From: Acidobacteriota bacterium
GTDB lineage: Bacteria; Acidobacteriota; Terriglobia; Bryobacterales; Bryobacteraceae
NCBI GenBank assembly: GCA_016213775.1
Contig: JACQZR010000205.1
Span: 1-45,097, forward strand
Reading direction: 5' to 3'
Length of the DNA stretch: 45,097 bases
The position numbers and the translations under genes are program-made. Below are positions 8,538-17,630 of this stretch, piece after piece. Within the stretch, counting starts at the first letter, position 1; each line of letters begins with the position of its first letter. The notes below the pieces were generated by a model that had not been told where the DNA came from, made no database searches, and saw only the letters and a list, made by a program, of their open reading frames with translations.

Positions 8538-8860
8538 CGAAGGTGGCGTTTACCCTTGCTGGCTGCCCGCCGTTTCAGCTCACCTTTCATGTGAGCGATC
8601 ATCTCGCCGGCTGAATTGAATGGGCCGTGGAATGGACCTTTTTGCGCCTCGTCCAATTCCGCGTCAATGATTGCGCGCTGGCGGGGGGTGTATTCATCGG
8701 CCGCCGGTTGGAGCGGGATGATGTGCAGGATTCCGCCGGTTTCCTTGACCTCCACCTGGTCGCCGACGCGAAAACCGGCCTTCCTCCGCAAGGATACAGG
8801 CAGGATACTGCGCATCTCGCTGGTCAGGGTGACAGTCATGGGCCGGGAAGACAATTTCAT
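8534..8860 (-). CDS. AbrB/MazE-type antitoxin
   Basis: The protein has about 108 residues. The N-terminal part TVTLTSEMRSILPVSLRRK followed by GFRVGDQVEV and GGILHIIPL is a swapped-hairpin AbrB DNA-binding domain. The C-terminal tail is charged and helical (RQRAIIDAELDEAQKGP onward) and would wrap the toxin. Pairing an AbrB antitoxin with a RelE-type toxin is common. The start is uncertain: I chose the ATG giving MKLSSRPMTV, but an ATG 7 codons later (MTVTLTS) or one 8 codons earlier (MVCSGC) could be used. The pair should be autoregulated by the antitoxin on its own promoter. Confidence 0.8.
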   Translation of the reverse strand: MKLSSRPMTVTLTSEMRSILPVSLRRKAGFRVGDQVEVKETGGILHIIPLQPAADEYTPRQRAIIDAELDEAQKGPFHGPFNSAGEMIAHMKGELKRRAASKGKRHLR

Positions 8861-8926
8861 GCTCTTGCACCCAGAGCATACCATCTTAATGCAACTCTGG
8901 GAAGGGTCGAGATCCAAGGCATTTCG

Positions 8927-10030
8927 TCACGTGCGGACCGGCTGGATCTTCACCGCCGGCTCGTAAGGGCAGAACGGATCCTCGGCGAAGGGGTTGCCCG
9001 TCGCTCCGTAAGCGCGGGCGCGGGAACCGCCGCAGAGAATGTGATACTCGCAGACGCCGCAGCGGCCTTCAAACTGAGTGGGGTCGTGGAGTTTCTGGAA
9101 GAGCGGAGAATCGCGGTAGATGTCGATAACGCGGTCGGATTTGACGTTGCCGGCCGTGACCGGGAGGAAGCCCGCTGGACAGATGTCGCCGGTGTTGGAG
9201 ACGAACATGATGCCGTGGCCGTCCCGGATGCCGAAGCCTCGGGTGACGCCGCTGCGCTTGGTCTCCTCGGCATTGCCGGATTCGCGTTTGCGCTCGAGAG
9301 CGACACGGCGGTAGGAGGGAGCTTCGGTAGTGGCAACGATGAAGGGCGACTCGAGTGAAGTGTCGTAAATCCAGCGCATGAGCTTCTCGCCCTGGGCGGG
9401 TTCGAGGGGTTCGAGGACCTTGCCGCGGCCGACGGAGATAAGGAAGAAGAGGCTCCAGCGGGCGATATCGAAAGGCTTGAGCAGTTCGTACACGTCGGGG
9501 GCATCGCCAGCGGTTTGGGCGGCGACGAGGGTATTCACCTGCGTGGGGATTTCGAGTTCCTTTGCCCAGCCAAGGGCGCGCATGGTGCGATCAAATGTAC
9601 CGGGGACGCCACGGATGGCATCGTGACGGGCGGCGGTGGAGCCATCGAGACTGAGGCCGAGCCCCTCGACGCCGTGCTCCTTGAGTTTGACGAGGACGTC
9701 GCGGGTGAGGGCTTCGGTGGCGGCGGGTGTGATGGAGATGCCGATGCCGAGACGCCGGGCTTCGTCGATTACTTCGAAGAGATCCTTGCGCGCGAGCGGG
9801 TCGCCACCGGTGAGAATCAGATGGGGCAGAGGCTCGCCGAAGTCAGGGATTTGGCGGAGAAATGCCAGGCCTTCTTCGTGGCTCAATTCGTTGGGATGGG
9901 GCTCAGGCATGGCCTCGGCGCGACAGTGACGGCAGGCGAGGGCGCAGGCCTGAGTCATTTCCCAATAGATGTTCAGCGGGGTTTTGGCGTAGTCCCGCGC
10001 GCCGTGGCGGGGACCTTGCGAGTGGTGCAT
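8927..10030 (-). CDS. radical SAM/SPASM domain protein
   Basis: This 367-residue protein has the radical SAM [4Fe-4S] motif C-x3-C-x2-C (Cys29, Cys33, Cys36) in WEMTQACALACRHC and the glycine motif LTGGDPL. The C-terminal SPASM-type Cys cluster includes NTGDICPAGF, CGVCEYHILCGGSRARA and DPFCPYEP. It resembles the AhbD/NirJ-like group, which includes heme-synthesis decarboxylases and peptide-modifying enzymes; I think it is closest to the set called TIGR04053. No heme genes or recognisable precursor peptide lie beside it here, so its substrate is unknown. It sits 20 bases after a TPR-like gene on the same strand and may be cotranscribed with it. Confidence 0.85.
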   Translation of the reverse strand: MHHSQGPRHGARDYAKTPLNIYWEMTQACALACRHCRAEAMPEPHPNELSHEEGLAFLRQIPDFGEPLPHLILTGGDPLARKDLFEVIDEARRLGIGISITPAATEALTRDVLVKLKEHGVEGLGLSLDGSTAARHDAIRGVPGTFDRTMRALGWAKELEIPTQVNTLVAAQTAGDAPDVYELLKPFDIARWSLFFLISVGRGKVLEPLEPAQGEKLMRWIYDTSLESPFIVATTEAPSYRRVALERKRESGNAEETKRSGVTRGFGIRDGHGIMFVSNTGDICPAGFLPVTAGNVKSDRVIDIYRDSPLFQKLHDPTQFEGRCGVCEYHILCGGSRARAYGATGNPFAEDPFCPYEPAVKIQPVRT

Positions 10031-10050
10031 ATTCCTACGGTACCGCGAAC

Positions 10051-11358
10051 CTAACGCTTTCGCGACACGGTGGGGGCGCAGGCGGAGGTTTTGAGACCTT
10101 CGAGCTTGGCGGCCTCGGTTTCGACAGTGAGGAGGAAGGGGTCCTTCGTGAACGCGGTGGCGACGCCTTCCCACTTGAGCTCGGCGTCCTTCTCGAGCTT
10201 ACCGGTGAGTGGTTTTTCGAGTTTGAGCACGACCTCAGGGGCGAGGGAAGGGTTGTCGGGCGTGCGGATGGCGAGCGTAAGTTGCGCCGGGCGGCATTCC
10301 GGTTTGGCGGCGACGACGACACCGTTGAGTTTGGGGAGGGCGGAGTCCTTGAGTCCGCTGTTGAAGTAATCGTCACCGTTGGGGGCGGCGAGGGCGGCTT
10401 TGATTTTCATCCAGAGCGCGACTTCGGGGTGCTTGCTTTCAAACTCGGCCTCTTTTTCGGCGAGCAGTTGCGTTTTGGATTTGAGGGTGAAGGTGTCGGG
10501 CGGTGTGGGTGATTGAACGGCGAGGGCCTTCAGTTGCTTCATGCCTTCGGCATCGTCACCGTGATACTGGTTGTAGATCTTATCAAGGTAGGGCGCCACG
10601 GTGGTTTGCTGCCACTTGGGATCGACCATGCCTTTGGCGGGATCGAGGGCGGCGGCGCGGGCGATTTGATAGATCGCGAATGGGATTTTTTCAGGCGAGC
10701 CTTTTGCCAGACAGACGGTGGATGATCCGAGGTACCAGGCGGCTTGCGCGCTATCAGGGAACGCTTGTTGGGCTTTGCGCGAGGCGGCTTCGGCGGCGGC
10801 ACAATCGGATGCTTTCAACTTCTGGACGACCGGGGCAAGGGCGAGGAAGAGCTGCGCACTACGGGCTGTCTTGCGAAGCTCGGCCCGGGCTTTGTCCCAA
10901 TCGGCCGGGGCCATGCCAGCGGGCGCTTTGTCAAAGGCATCGAGCTGGCGCGCCGCTTCGCCGGCGGTCTGCTGCTGGCGGTCGTTGGGTTCGGCGATGT
11001 ATTGCACCGCGACGCAAATGGAGTAGAGCAGTTTGAGACGTTCGGACGGATGATCGAAGGTCTTTTCGACCGCAAGGAGCGGTTCAGCAGCTTCGAGAGC
11101 TTTGGCGTGCTGGCCGGAGCCGTAATAGGCCTGCACGTAGAGCATCTGGCGGTTGTCCTGGAATTCGGAGGTGGGATATTTCTGTGCCCACTGATCGAGT
11201 CCCGCGAGGACCTTGGTGAAGTTGTTTGCGGCGAAGTCTTTGGCGACACCGTCGTAGATGTCGTATTCGGCGCGGTCCTTGTAGTTCTTTTGGGCCTGCG
11301 GCAACGCGGAAGCCGCGCAGAGAAGCGTGCAGGCACACAACACCCGGAGTGTATGCAT
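10051..11358 (-). CDS. secreted TPR-like repeat protein of unknown function
   Basis: The protein has a signal peptide (HTLRVLCACTLLCAASALPQA) and then long helical repeats. Examples are KVLAGLDQWAQKYPTSEFQDN, QAYYGSGQHAKALEAAEPLL and AWYLGSSTVCLAKGSPEKIPF, consistent with tetratricopeptide-like units. The last 100 residues are beta-rich (RPAQLTLAIRTPDNPSLAPEVVLKL) and may form a small sandwich. I chose the ATG at 11358 because AAAGGA lies 8 bases upstream; another ATG three codons earlier is possible. No enzymatic motif is visible. It is separated from the upstream TPR/jelly-roll gene by a region with a long inverted repeat. Confidence 0.7.
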   Translation of the reverse strand: MHTLRVLCACTLLCAASALPQAQKNYKDRAEYDIYDGVAKDFAANNFTKVLAGLDQWAQKYPTSEFQDNRQMLYVQAYYGSGQHAKALEAAEPLLAVEKTFDHPSERLKLLYSICVAVQYIAEPNDRQQQTAGEAARQLDAFDKAPAGMAPADWDKARAELRKTARSAQLFLALAPVVQKLKASDCAAAEAASRKAQQAFPDSAQAAWYLGSSTVCLAKGSPEKIPFAIYQIARAAALDPAKGMVDPKWQQTTVAPYLDKIYNQYHGDDAEGMKQLKALAVQSPTPPDTFTLKSKTQLLAEKEAEFESKHPEVALWMKIKAALAAPNGDDYFNSGLKDSALPKLNGVVVAAKPECRPAQLTLAIRTPDNPSLAPEVVLKLEKPLTGKLEKDAELKWEGVATAFTKDPFLLTVETEAAKLEGLKTSACAPTVSRKR

Positions 11359-11381
11359 CGTGTCCATCCTTTGACTTAGAA

Positions 11382-11449
11382 GCGCAAAGGGTGCGGCGCG
11401 CACCACCAGGAGTCCAAAACCGTTGCTCGCGCCGCACTCCGTTTTGCGC
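11382..11449. repeat. long interrupted inverted repeat between two secreted-protein genes
   Basis: Two perfect arm pairs are nested: GCGCAAA with TTTGCGC outside, and GTGCGGCGCG with CGCGCCGCAC inside, around a 26-base loop. Together they make 17 paired positions with one small asymmetric internal loop. It lies between the stop of the TPR/jelly-roll gene and the start of the next gene. It may attenuate read-through or stabilise mRNA ends. No U-run follows on either strand. Confidence 0.5.
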
Positions 11450-11468
11450 GTGTTCCTTTGAAGTTGAG

Positions 11469-12314
11469 CTATTGGGGCAGCGTTTCGAAGGTGACGTTGT
11501 CCACCCAGACCTTGCCCTTGCCGATCGAGCTGACGCCGAACTTAATGAAAGACGCGTCGTTAGGGACGCGGATACGGATTTCGCTTTGGGTCCATTCCTC
11601 AGAACGGACGGGGTTGGCGGTGACGTTGTTGGCGCGATCGACGCCGATCCACATCTGGCCTTGATCGGAGGCGCTGACGGGTTCCAGGCGGAGCCATGCG
11701 CGCAGGCGTACGAGTTTGCCGCGCCAGGCAGCGGCGCTGAAACTCTGCATGAGAGTGCCAACCTGGGTGAGCGCGTTGTCGGGGACCATGACGATGGCGC
11801 AACTGTCGCCGGTCATGCAGCCGCGGCGGCGGAGCTGGGCCTGCTGATCCGCTTCGTTGGGGAGCGCGGGGACGAACCAGGCGGCCGGGAGTTTGCCGGG
11901 GACGCCTTGATCGAACTTGAGGTTCATGGGGCCGATGATGGTGCTGCCCCAGTTGTCGAGTTTGGCGCGGGCCTGGGCGGAGCTGTCCTGGCCGGGGTAT
12001 TCTTTGGTGACGCGTTCGTAGATGTCGCGGGCGTCGCCGGCGCGGCCGGATTTTTCCATGCAGAGTCCGATGTGGAAGAGGGCGCGGGCTTCGACGGGCC
12101 GGAGTTTTGAGCCGGAGGCGAGTATGGCCCGGTATTCCGTGATTGCGCCGGCGAGGTCGCCCAAGACCAGCTCGCGATGAATGGCTGCTTCCAAACGCTT
12201 CTCCAGATCCGTGTCTTTTGGCGGGGCCGCAAGGGCGGCACCCAGGAACAGGATACTGAGCGACCCTACGGCGGTGATTTTGTTTGTGTCACGTTTGCGT
12301 AAGGTTATTGGCAT
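11469..12314 (-). CDS. secreted TPR protein with C-terminal jelly-roll-like domain
   Basis: This 281-residue protein has an N-terminal hydrophobic signal (AVGSLSILFLGAALAAP). A TPR module at about 30-120 follows (EAAIHRELVLGDLAGAITEYR, ARALFHIGLCMEKSG, ARDIYERVTKEYPG). A beta-sandwich domain at about 130-281 contains NLKFDQGVPGKLPAAWFVP, GKLVRLRAWLRLE and GKGKVWVDNVTFE. The second domain looks like carbohydrate-binding jelly rolls also found at the N-terminus of some acidobacterial S41 peptidases. It follows the response regulator by 5 bases, so kinase, regulator and this protein form one operon. Its TPR module resembles the N-terminus of the 1280-residue propeller protein that follows the second kinase pair in this window. 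I infer it is the output or ligand-binding partner of the two-component system. Confidence 0.75.
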   Translation of the reverse strand: MPITLRKRDTNKITAVGSLSILFLGAALAAPPKDTDLEKRLEAAIHRELVLGDLAGAITEYRAILASGSKLRPVEARALFHIGLCMEKSGRAGDARDIYERVTKEYPGQDSSAQARAKLDNWGSTIIGPMNLKFDQGVPGKLPAAWFVPALPNEADQQAQLRRRGCMTGDSCAIVMVPDNALTQVGTLMQSFSAAAWRGKLVRLRAWLRLEPVSASDQGQMWIGVDRANNVTANPVRSEEWTQSEIRIRVPNDASFIKFGVSSIGKGKVWVDNVTFETLPQ

Positions 12315-12319
12315 ATTCG

Positions 12320-12997
<678 letters not shown>

Positions 12998-13000
12998 TGA

Positions 13001-14899
13001 TTATGCCTTTGCTGCCGAGGGCAGCCACAGAGTGAACGTGGTGCCTTCGCCCTTTTTGCTGGCCAAGGTGATTTCGCCGCCGTGCGCGGCAACGATGTGG
13101 CGCACCATGGCGAGGCCAACGCCGGAACCTTTGGCATTGCTGGTGCTGGCGGCGCTGCCGCGAACGAACTTGCGGAAGATGGCTTTCTTTTCCGAGTCGG
13201 CGATGCCGAGGCCATGGTCCTTGACCGCAATGGTGACGCGACGGTCCTTCACGCCGCAATCGACCCAGACGGTGGGCTGATCGGGCGAGTATTTGACGGC
13301 GTTGTCGAGCAGGTTGCGGAGGGCGACGGTGAGGGCTTCGGGGTCGGCGTCGATCCAGCAAGGCGCGCCGGGGTCGAGCACTTCGACGTGGCGTCCGGTG
13401 CCGGCGATTTGCTGTTCGAAGTCGGTGACGACACGGCGGACGAGGGCAGCAGCGTCGAGCTCCTGAAAGTGATATTTGCGGGCGCCCGCTTCCATGCGGC
13501 CGAATTGGAGCAGGGCCTCGACGACACGTTGGAGGCGAGTGGTCTCCTTGACCATCATTTCGTAGTAAAGATGGCGGCGTTCTTCCGATGGGGCGCGGCC
13601 GAGCAACAGGATCTCGGAGAGCTGGCGCATGGTGGTGAGCGGCGAGCGGAACTCGTGGGAGACGGCGGAGACGAAGTCGGATTGCATGCGGAGCAGTTCG
13701 GCTTCGCGATGGATGGCGCGGGCGATGAAGAGGGTTCCGAGGACGAGGAAGAGCACCATGATGAAAATGCCGAGTAGGAGGAAGCGCTGCTGCACGGCGG
13801 ATTCGGCGCGGCTGACGGGTTCGGCGGAGACGTAGAGGGTCCAGGGGAGTCGGGTTTCCGCGGCGGTGCGGACGACGGCGCGGCTCCTGGCGATGCGGTC
13901 GCCCGCGAGGGTGCGGCCTTCGGGATCGACCAAGGCATAGTGTATGCCCGGCGGAACAGCCTGGCGAGCGATGACTTCCGGTGGCGCGATGAGCACCGCG
14001 CGGCTGTCGGCGGCGCCGCGCCAGAGGAGGAAGTAGGGTTGTCCGCCGGCCCAGATGGTTTCCTGACCGCGGACATCGGAATTGCGGGAGCGGGTTTCCC
14101 AGAGATGGTTGGCGACTTCAGAGAGGACGGCGGCTTCGGTAGGAGGTGGGTCGGACTTCTTGGCGAGGCGGCCGGATTCTGCCCAGTAGAAATGAAACTG
14201 GCCGCGGGTGAGGTGCCAGCGGCCGTTGGCAAGCTCCTGGCGAATGGACTCGGCCTGCGCGGGGGAGGCGGCGAGGACCGCGGATTCCATTCGACCCAGC
14301 AATTCGGCGGGGACTCCGGCGACACGGACACCTGGGATTGCGGCGAGCCGGACGTAGACGGACTTGCTGCCGTCTGCGTGGCCGGCGGTGCGGAGTATGC
14401 GCGCCATTCGAAGTAAGGCGCCGGCGCGGATGGCGGGATTGGGAGAAGCGGCGAGGCGCTCGTATCCGTGCAAGGCTTCAGTGGGTTGCGATTGGGCGAA
14501 CTCGAACATTTCGGCTTCGGCGAAGACCTTGGCGTCGGCCTCCGGTTCTGAGGACGGGAAGGGATAGTAGAGCAGGCGTCCGGAGGGAGTGACGGTCAGG
14601 GTGTCGTCGCGCATCATGAGCAGGACGCCGTTCGGGATCCGCGGAGGAGCGATCTCCGTGGCCTGCCAGACGCCGAGCTTTTCGGCTGTTTCAGCCAAGG
14701 CGCTCCGGACGGAAGCGGTGAGGCGGTCGGCTTCCTGTTCCATGCGTTCCTGGGTGCGTTGCGTTTCGACAAGGCGTTCCTGTTCGAGGAGCCGCCAGCC
14801 GAACCAGCCGAGGGCGCAGACAGAGACGAGAGTGAGGAGGTAGAGGGACACCAGCAGGGTTCTCGGAGGCTTGAGCCAAGGCGCCAAGGCCGGTATCAC
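13001..14899 (-). CDS. membrane sensor histidine kinase with large helical periplasmic domain
   Basis: This 632-residue protein has a membrane segment near residues 13-35, an extracytoplasmic region to about 372 and a second membrane segment at about 373-395. HisKA follows with no obvious HAMP domain (phospho-His about 415 in VSHEFRSPL), then HATPase_c (NLLDNAVKYSPD, DHGLGIA, GSGVGLAMV). The sensor region contains TPR-like helices (RAGALLRMARILRTAGHAD, SKSVYVRLAAIPG) and a beta-rich membrane-proximal part. The protein is a paralogue of the kinase at 36816-38732 across its full length, including the odd sensor. It is the first gene of its operon and probably senses something through interaction with a secreted TPR protein. 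Confidence 0.93.
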   Translation of the reverse strand: MIPALAPWLKPPRTLLVSLYLLTLVSVCALGWFGWRLLEQERLVETQRTQERMEQEADRLTASVRSALAETAEKLGVWQATEIAPPRIPNGVLLMMRDDTLTVTPSGRLLYYPFPSSEPEADAKVFAEAEMFEFAQSQPTEALHGYERLAASPNPAIRAGALLRMARILRTAGHADGSKSVYVRLAAIPGVRVAGVPAELLGRMESAVLAASPAQAESIRQELANGRWHLTRGQFHFYWAESGRLAKKSDPPPTEAAVLSEVANHLWETRSRNSDVRGQETIWAGGQPYFLLWRGAADSRAVLIAPPEVIARQAVPPGIHYALVDPEGRTLAGDRIARSRAVVRTAAETRLPWTLYVSAEPVSRAESAVQQRFLLLGIFIMVLFLVLGTLFIARAIHREAELLRMQSDFVSAVSHEFRSPLTTMRQLSEILLLGRAPSEERRHLYYEMMVKETTRLQRVVEALLQFGRMEAGARKYHFQELDAAALVRRVVTDFEQQIAGTGRHVEVLDPGAPCWIDADPEALTVALRNLLDNAVKYSPDQPTVWVDCGVKDRRVTIAVKDHGLGIADSEKKAIFRKFVRGSAASTSNAKGSGVGLAMVRHIVAAHGGEITLASKKGEGTTFTLWLPSAAKA

Positions 14900-14938
14900 A
14901 ATTCCGATTGTAGCCCGCGTGCGATCGCGTTTCGGACT

Positions 14939-14951
14939 GGTTTGTGTCAGA
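14939..14951 (-). promoter_or_regulatory. 13-base motif shared with the second kinase gene
   Basis: The minus strand reads TCTGACACAAACC about 40 bases before the kinase ATG. The identical 13 bases occur on the plus strand at 36783-36795, before the paralogous kinase. Spacing to the start differs (about 39 versus 20 bases), so it is more likely a regulator-binding site than a fixed -35 box. Confidence 0.5.
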
Positions 14952-14957
14952 TTTCGG

Positions 14958-16292
14958 TCACGACATTTCGAGAATCCCCATCATGCCCATGTCTTCGTGA
15001 TCGAGGATATGGCAGTGATAGACGGTCATGCCGGGGTAATCGTTGAAGGCGATTCGTATCCGGCGGCTGCTTTGGCGAGGGACGTTGATGACGTCTCTCC
15101 AGGCGGGGTCGATGATGCCGGCGCTATCAACCAGTTGAAATGGATTGACGTGGACGTGGAAGGGATGGTCCATGCCGCCGCGGTTTTCAATCACCCAGTC
15201 TTCCACCGTGCCTAACTGGACGTGCGTGTCGATGCGGTTCATGTCGAAGGAGCGGCCGTTGATGAGGAACGAACCCATCATGCCTTCGGTGAGGACGAAG
15301 TTCCGTTGGAAGTTGGGGGCGGGCAGTGTTGTGGCGGAGACAAGGCGGTCGGGGACAGGTATGGCTTGGGCGGTTGTGTCGCTGTAGATTAGGTGGCCAA
15401 GCACTTCGGTTGGTGGGGTTGCCGTTGCCCCCATCATCATTGCGCCGCGGTTGTAGGGGAGGTTGAGAATGCGATAGGCGCCCGGCGGGCGGTCTCCGGC
15501 GAGCAATGCGTCGATCCGCTGTCCGGGGGCCAGGAGATAGTCTTCCGCCCACCGCGTGGAAGGCAGGGGCCCGCCATCAGTGGCGATGATCGCCAGCGGA
15601 TGATCTTCTACCTCAAAACGGTAGTAGCGCGAACTGGACGCGTTCACAACGCGAAGGCGCAACAGGCCGTTCCGGGCAATGGAGAACTGAGGACGCAATG
15701 CGCCATTGATGGTGAGAAGCGAGCCTTCCCTGCCCTGCATCCTCTGTCCGAATGAGGCTTCCGGTATGACGCCGTTACGTGCGATGGTGAAGTCTTTCAG
15801 CATCAGGATGTGTTCCGTGGCTTGTGCCACTTCAGGGATTTCATCCAACTCGCCTCGCACCAGCAAGGGGCCGGACAGTCCGCGAAACACTTGTCGCGCG
15901 GTAGAGCCGTGGACGTGGGGGTGGTACCAGAATGTTCCGGGCGGATGAGTGGAAGGGAGTGGGGCCTCGTACAGCAATTCTTCGCCGGTGGGGACTTCAA
16001 GAAAGGGGTTGTCGCCATGTCCGGTGGGAGAGACGTGCAGTCCATGGAAATGCAGATTGGTGGTTTCCGGGAGGCTGTTGCGGAAGCGAATGCGAATGGT
16101 ATCTCCGGCGCGGGCCTCGATCACCGGTCCAGGCATGGCGCCGTTGTAGCCCCAATACTGTGTCTGTATGCCAGCGATGGCACCGAAGGCGGGTCGAGCA
16201 TCGAGAAGGATTTCCTCGTCAGCTTGCGCCTGCCGCAAGGCGAGCGTGGAGGTGGCGCAGCCAGCCAGAAAACGGCGTCGTGAGATGGACAT
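14958..16292 (-). CDS. Tat-exported multicopper oxidase
   Basis: This 444-residue protein has a Tat signal (SRRRFLAGCATSTLA) and three cupredoxin domains. All four copper-ligand blocks are present: HFHGLHV, WYHPHVHGS, HPFHVHVNPFQL and YHCHILDHEDMGMMG. The last includes the HCH segment and the distal Met usual for the type 1 site. The region TEGMMGSFLINGRSFDMNRID is Met-rich, as in copper-tolerance oxidases of the CueO/CopA group and in FtsP-like proteins. The start is taken as MSISRRR, where AGGAATCACC lies upstream. It faces a divergent group of small secreted proteins with Cys-Cys motifs, which supports a copper or metal role. Confidence 0.9.
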   Translation of the reverse strand: MSISRRRFLAGCATSTLALRQAQADEEILLDARPAFGAIAGIQTQYWGYNGAMPGPVIEARAGDTIRIRFRNSLPETTNLHFHGLHVSPTGHGDNPFLEVPTGEELLYEAPLPSTHPPGTFWYHPHVHGSTARQVFRGLSGPLLVRGELDEIPEVAQATEHILMLKDFTIARNGVIPEASFGQRMQGREGSLLTINGALRPQFSIARNGLLRLRVVNASSSRYYRFEVEDHPLAIIATDGGPLPSTRWAEDYLLAPGQRIDALLAGDRPPGAYRILNLPYNRGAMMMGATATPPTEVLGHLIYSDTTAQAIPVPDRLVSATTLPAPNFQRNFVLTEGMMGSFLINGRSFDMNRIDTHVQLGTVEDWVIENRGGMDHPFHVHVNPFQLVDSAGIIDPAWRDVINVPRQSSRRIRIAFNDYPGMTVYHCHILDHEDMGMMGILEMS

Positions 16293-16357
16293 GGTGATTC
16301 CTAACATTTACTTGGTGCAAACGAGCGGCCAAAGTGACAAGCACCAGGCGTGGGATC

Positions 16358-16386
16358 TCACCCAATCGCAAGCATCCGGTGGGTGA
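16358..16386. promoter_or_regulatory. inverted repeat in the divergent promoter region
   Basis: TCACCCA and TGGGTGA form perfect 7-base arms separated by 15 bases. They lie in the 194-base gap between the multicopper oxidase start and the first small Cys-rich gene. This could be an operator for a metal-responsive regulator; no regulator gene lies directly beside it. Confidence 0.35.
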
Positions 16387-16486
16387 CCATGCACAGCCGC
16401 GGGCATAGAGGATCAGATTCCAAAGGAGTTTCGATTTGAATGAAACTGGCAGTCGAATTGCACGTCTATCAGATGAAGGTTGTCCA

Positions 16487-16825
16487 ATGAAGACCACGAT
16501 CAAAATCGCTGCTGTGCTTCTAACGGCCGCCTTTGTACTGTTGAACCCGCTGGCATTGTGTTTGGCCTCCAGCCCGGTTTCGAATAGTCATCCGTGCTGC
16601 CCTGCGGGCAAAGATACCTCAGAGAAGATTCCAGCCAGTTGCTGCGCAATGCTTCCGGTTCCAGTTGGTAGCGCCGCAGTGGCGAGCGTCATCGTGACCC
16701 CCGCTCAGATTTTGGTTGAGACGCTCAACGCTCCGCTTCACGAATCGCAAGTGATTTCGCTGCCGGCGTGGGGGTATCGTTCCAACTGCATTGGACTCCT
16801 CAGGCTCCATCAACTTCTCATCTAG
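16487..16825 (+). CDS. small secreted Cys-rich protein, function unknown
   Basis: This 112-residue protein has a signal peptide (MKTTIKIAAVLLTAAFVLL, cleavage near CLASS). Two Cys-Cys pairs follow in HPCCPAGKD and PASCCAMLP, and a hydrophobic C-terminal half with little recognisable structure. The start is supported by GAAGG 8 bases before ATG. The Cys-Cys pairs, together with an oppositely oriented multicopper oxidase, suggest metal binding, but I do not recognise the family. Confidence 0.6.
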   Translation: MKTTIKIAAVLLTAAFVLLNPLALCLASSPVSNSHPCCPAGKDTSEKIPASCCAMLPVPVGSAAVASVIVTPAQILVETLNAPLHESQVISLPAWGYRSNCIGLLRLHQLLI

Positions 16826-16951
16826 ACGGCTCCTTTCTTCCATCCCCTTCGATTGCCACTGGGCATTTGCCTTCCGGACGCGCCCGGATGATGGCAGTCC
16901 GATGCGGCAGCGCGACGCCGCGTCAGGTTCCCTTGAAGATTGGAGATTTTT

Positions 16952-17227
16952 ATGAAACGCACGATCGTTATGCTCGCTGGAGCATTTCTTCTTACCGCCG
17001 GCTTTGGTCTGGCCGCGGATTCCGCGATGGAGAACCGGGTGAGGTCGAAAATGGGGCGGAGCCTAACAGCAGACACTGCGCAAGCAACGCCGGCGAGCGG
17101 CATGTGCTGCGAAGGGTGTTGCCGCAAGACCGTCGTTGCCCGCAGTTGGAGCGAACAACGGTCTCTCGCTAAATACGGTCGAGTGATTGAGCGTCGGCGG
17201 GACGTGACGGCGGGTGGTTGTCAATAA
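16952..17227 (+). CDS. small secreted protein with CCEGCC motif
   Basis: This 91-residue protein has a signal peptide (RTIVMLAGAFLLTAGFGLA-A). Near residues 51-57 it carries GMCCEGCCRK, a compact four-Cys motif suited to binding a soft metal ion. The C-terminal third is basic. GGAG lies 7 bases before the ATG. It follows the first Cys-rich gene by about 126 bases on the same strand. The family is not recognised; copper or zinc binding is an inference from the motif and from the multicopper oxidase next door. Confidence 0.6.
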   Translation: MKRTIVMLAGAFLLTAGFGLAADSAMENRVRSKMGRSLTADTAQATPASGMCCEGCCRKTVVARSWSEQRSLAKYGRVIERRRDVTAGGCQ

Positions 17228-17264
17228 CAGAACAGCAGCTACAATGACCGGAGGAACCTACTCG

Positions 17265-17585
17265 ATGAGACTCGCTACCCTTCTGGCAATCGTTGCCTCG
17301 ATTGCGACCGGCGCGGACAAACCCGCAAAGTTCACCGGCGTGGTGACCGATACGATGTGCAAGACAAACCACGCGATGATGAAGATCTCGCCTGACTCGA
17401 AATGCGTCGTGGAATGCGTGCGCAAGTACAACAGCAAGTATGCGCTGAATGATGGGACGAATGTGTACCCGTTAAGTGATCAGTCGCGGCCGGAACAATT
17501 TGCCGGCAAGCGTGTCGTGGTGACGGGGACGCTGTTTCCGAAGACGGGCATTCTCAAGGTGGATTCCATCGAGGCGGTAAAGTAG
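17265..17585 (+). CDS. small secreted OB-like protein (probably DUF5818 type)
   Basis: This 106-residue protein has a short signal peptide (RLATLLAIVASIATGA), then FTGVVTDTMCKTNHAMMK, KCVVECVRKYNSKYAL, VYPLSDQSRPEQFAGKRV and VTGTLFPKTGILKVDSIE. That pattern is common in small acidobacterial exported proteins, which I believe correspond to DUF5818. Three Cys and a His near the N-terminus could bind metal or form a disulfide. GGAGGA lies 9 bases upstream of the chosen ATG. Other in-frame ATGs occur 7 codons and more upstream but lack a signal peptide directly behind them. Confidence 0.7.
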   Translation: MRLATLLAIVASIATGADKPAKFTGVVTDTMCKTNHAMMKISPDSKCVVECVRKYNSKYALNDGTNVYPLSDQSRPEQFAGKRVVVTGTLFPKTGILKVDSIEAVK

Positions 17586-17607
17586 ATCGAAAAAGCAGGC
17601 ACGCATG

Positions 17608-17627
17608 CGGGCAAAAGTTTGCTCCCG
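17608..17627. terminator. possible bidirectional terminator hairpin
   Basis: GCAAA and TTTGC form a stem flanked by G- and C-rich bases, lying between the convergent ends of the small OB-like gene and the AraC regulator gene. No clear T-run follows, so this is weak. Confidence 0.3.
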
Positions 17628-17630
17628 GCG

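Noticed and set aside
10495-11036. Overlapping plus-strand frames antisense to the secreted TPR-like protein.
   Set aside because: They change frame repeatedly, contain only Arg/Gly-rich low-complexity text and have no start signals.
13082-13777. A 231-codon plus-strand frame within the first histidine kinase gene.
   Set aside because: It is the complement of the conserved HisKA/HATPase region and is explained as a shadow.
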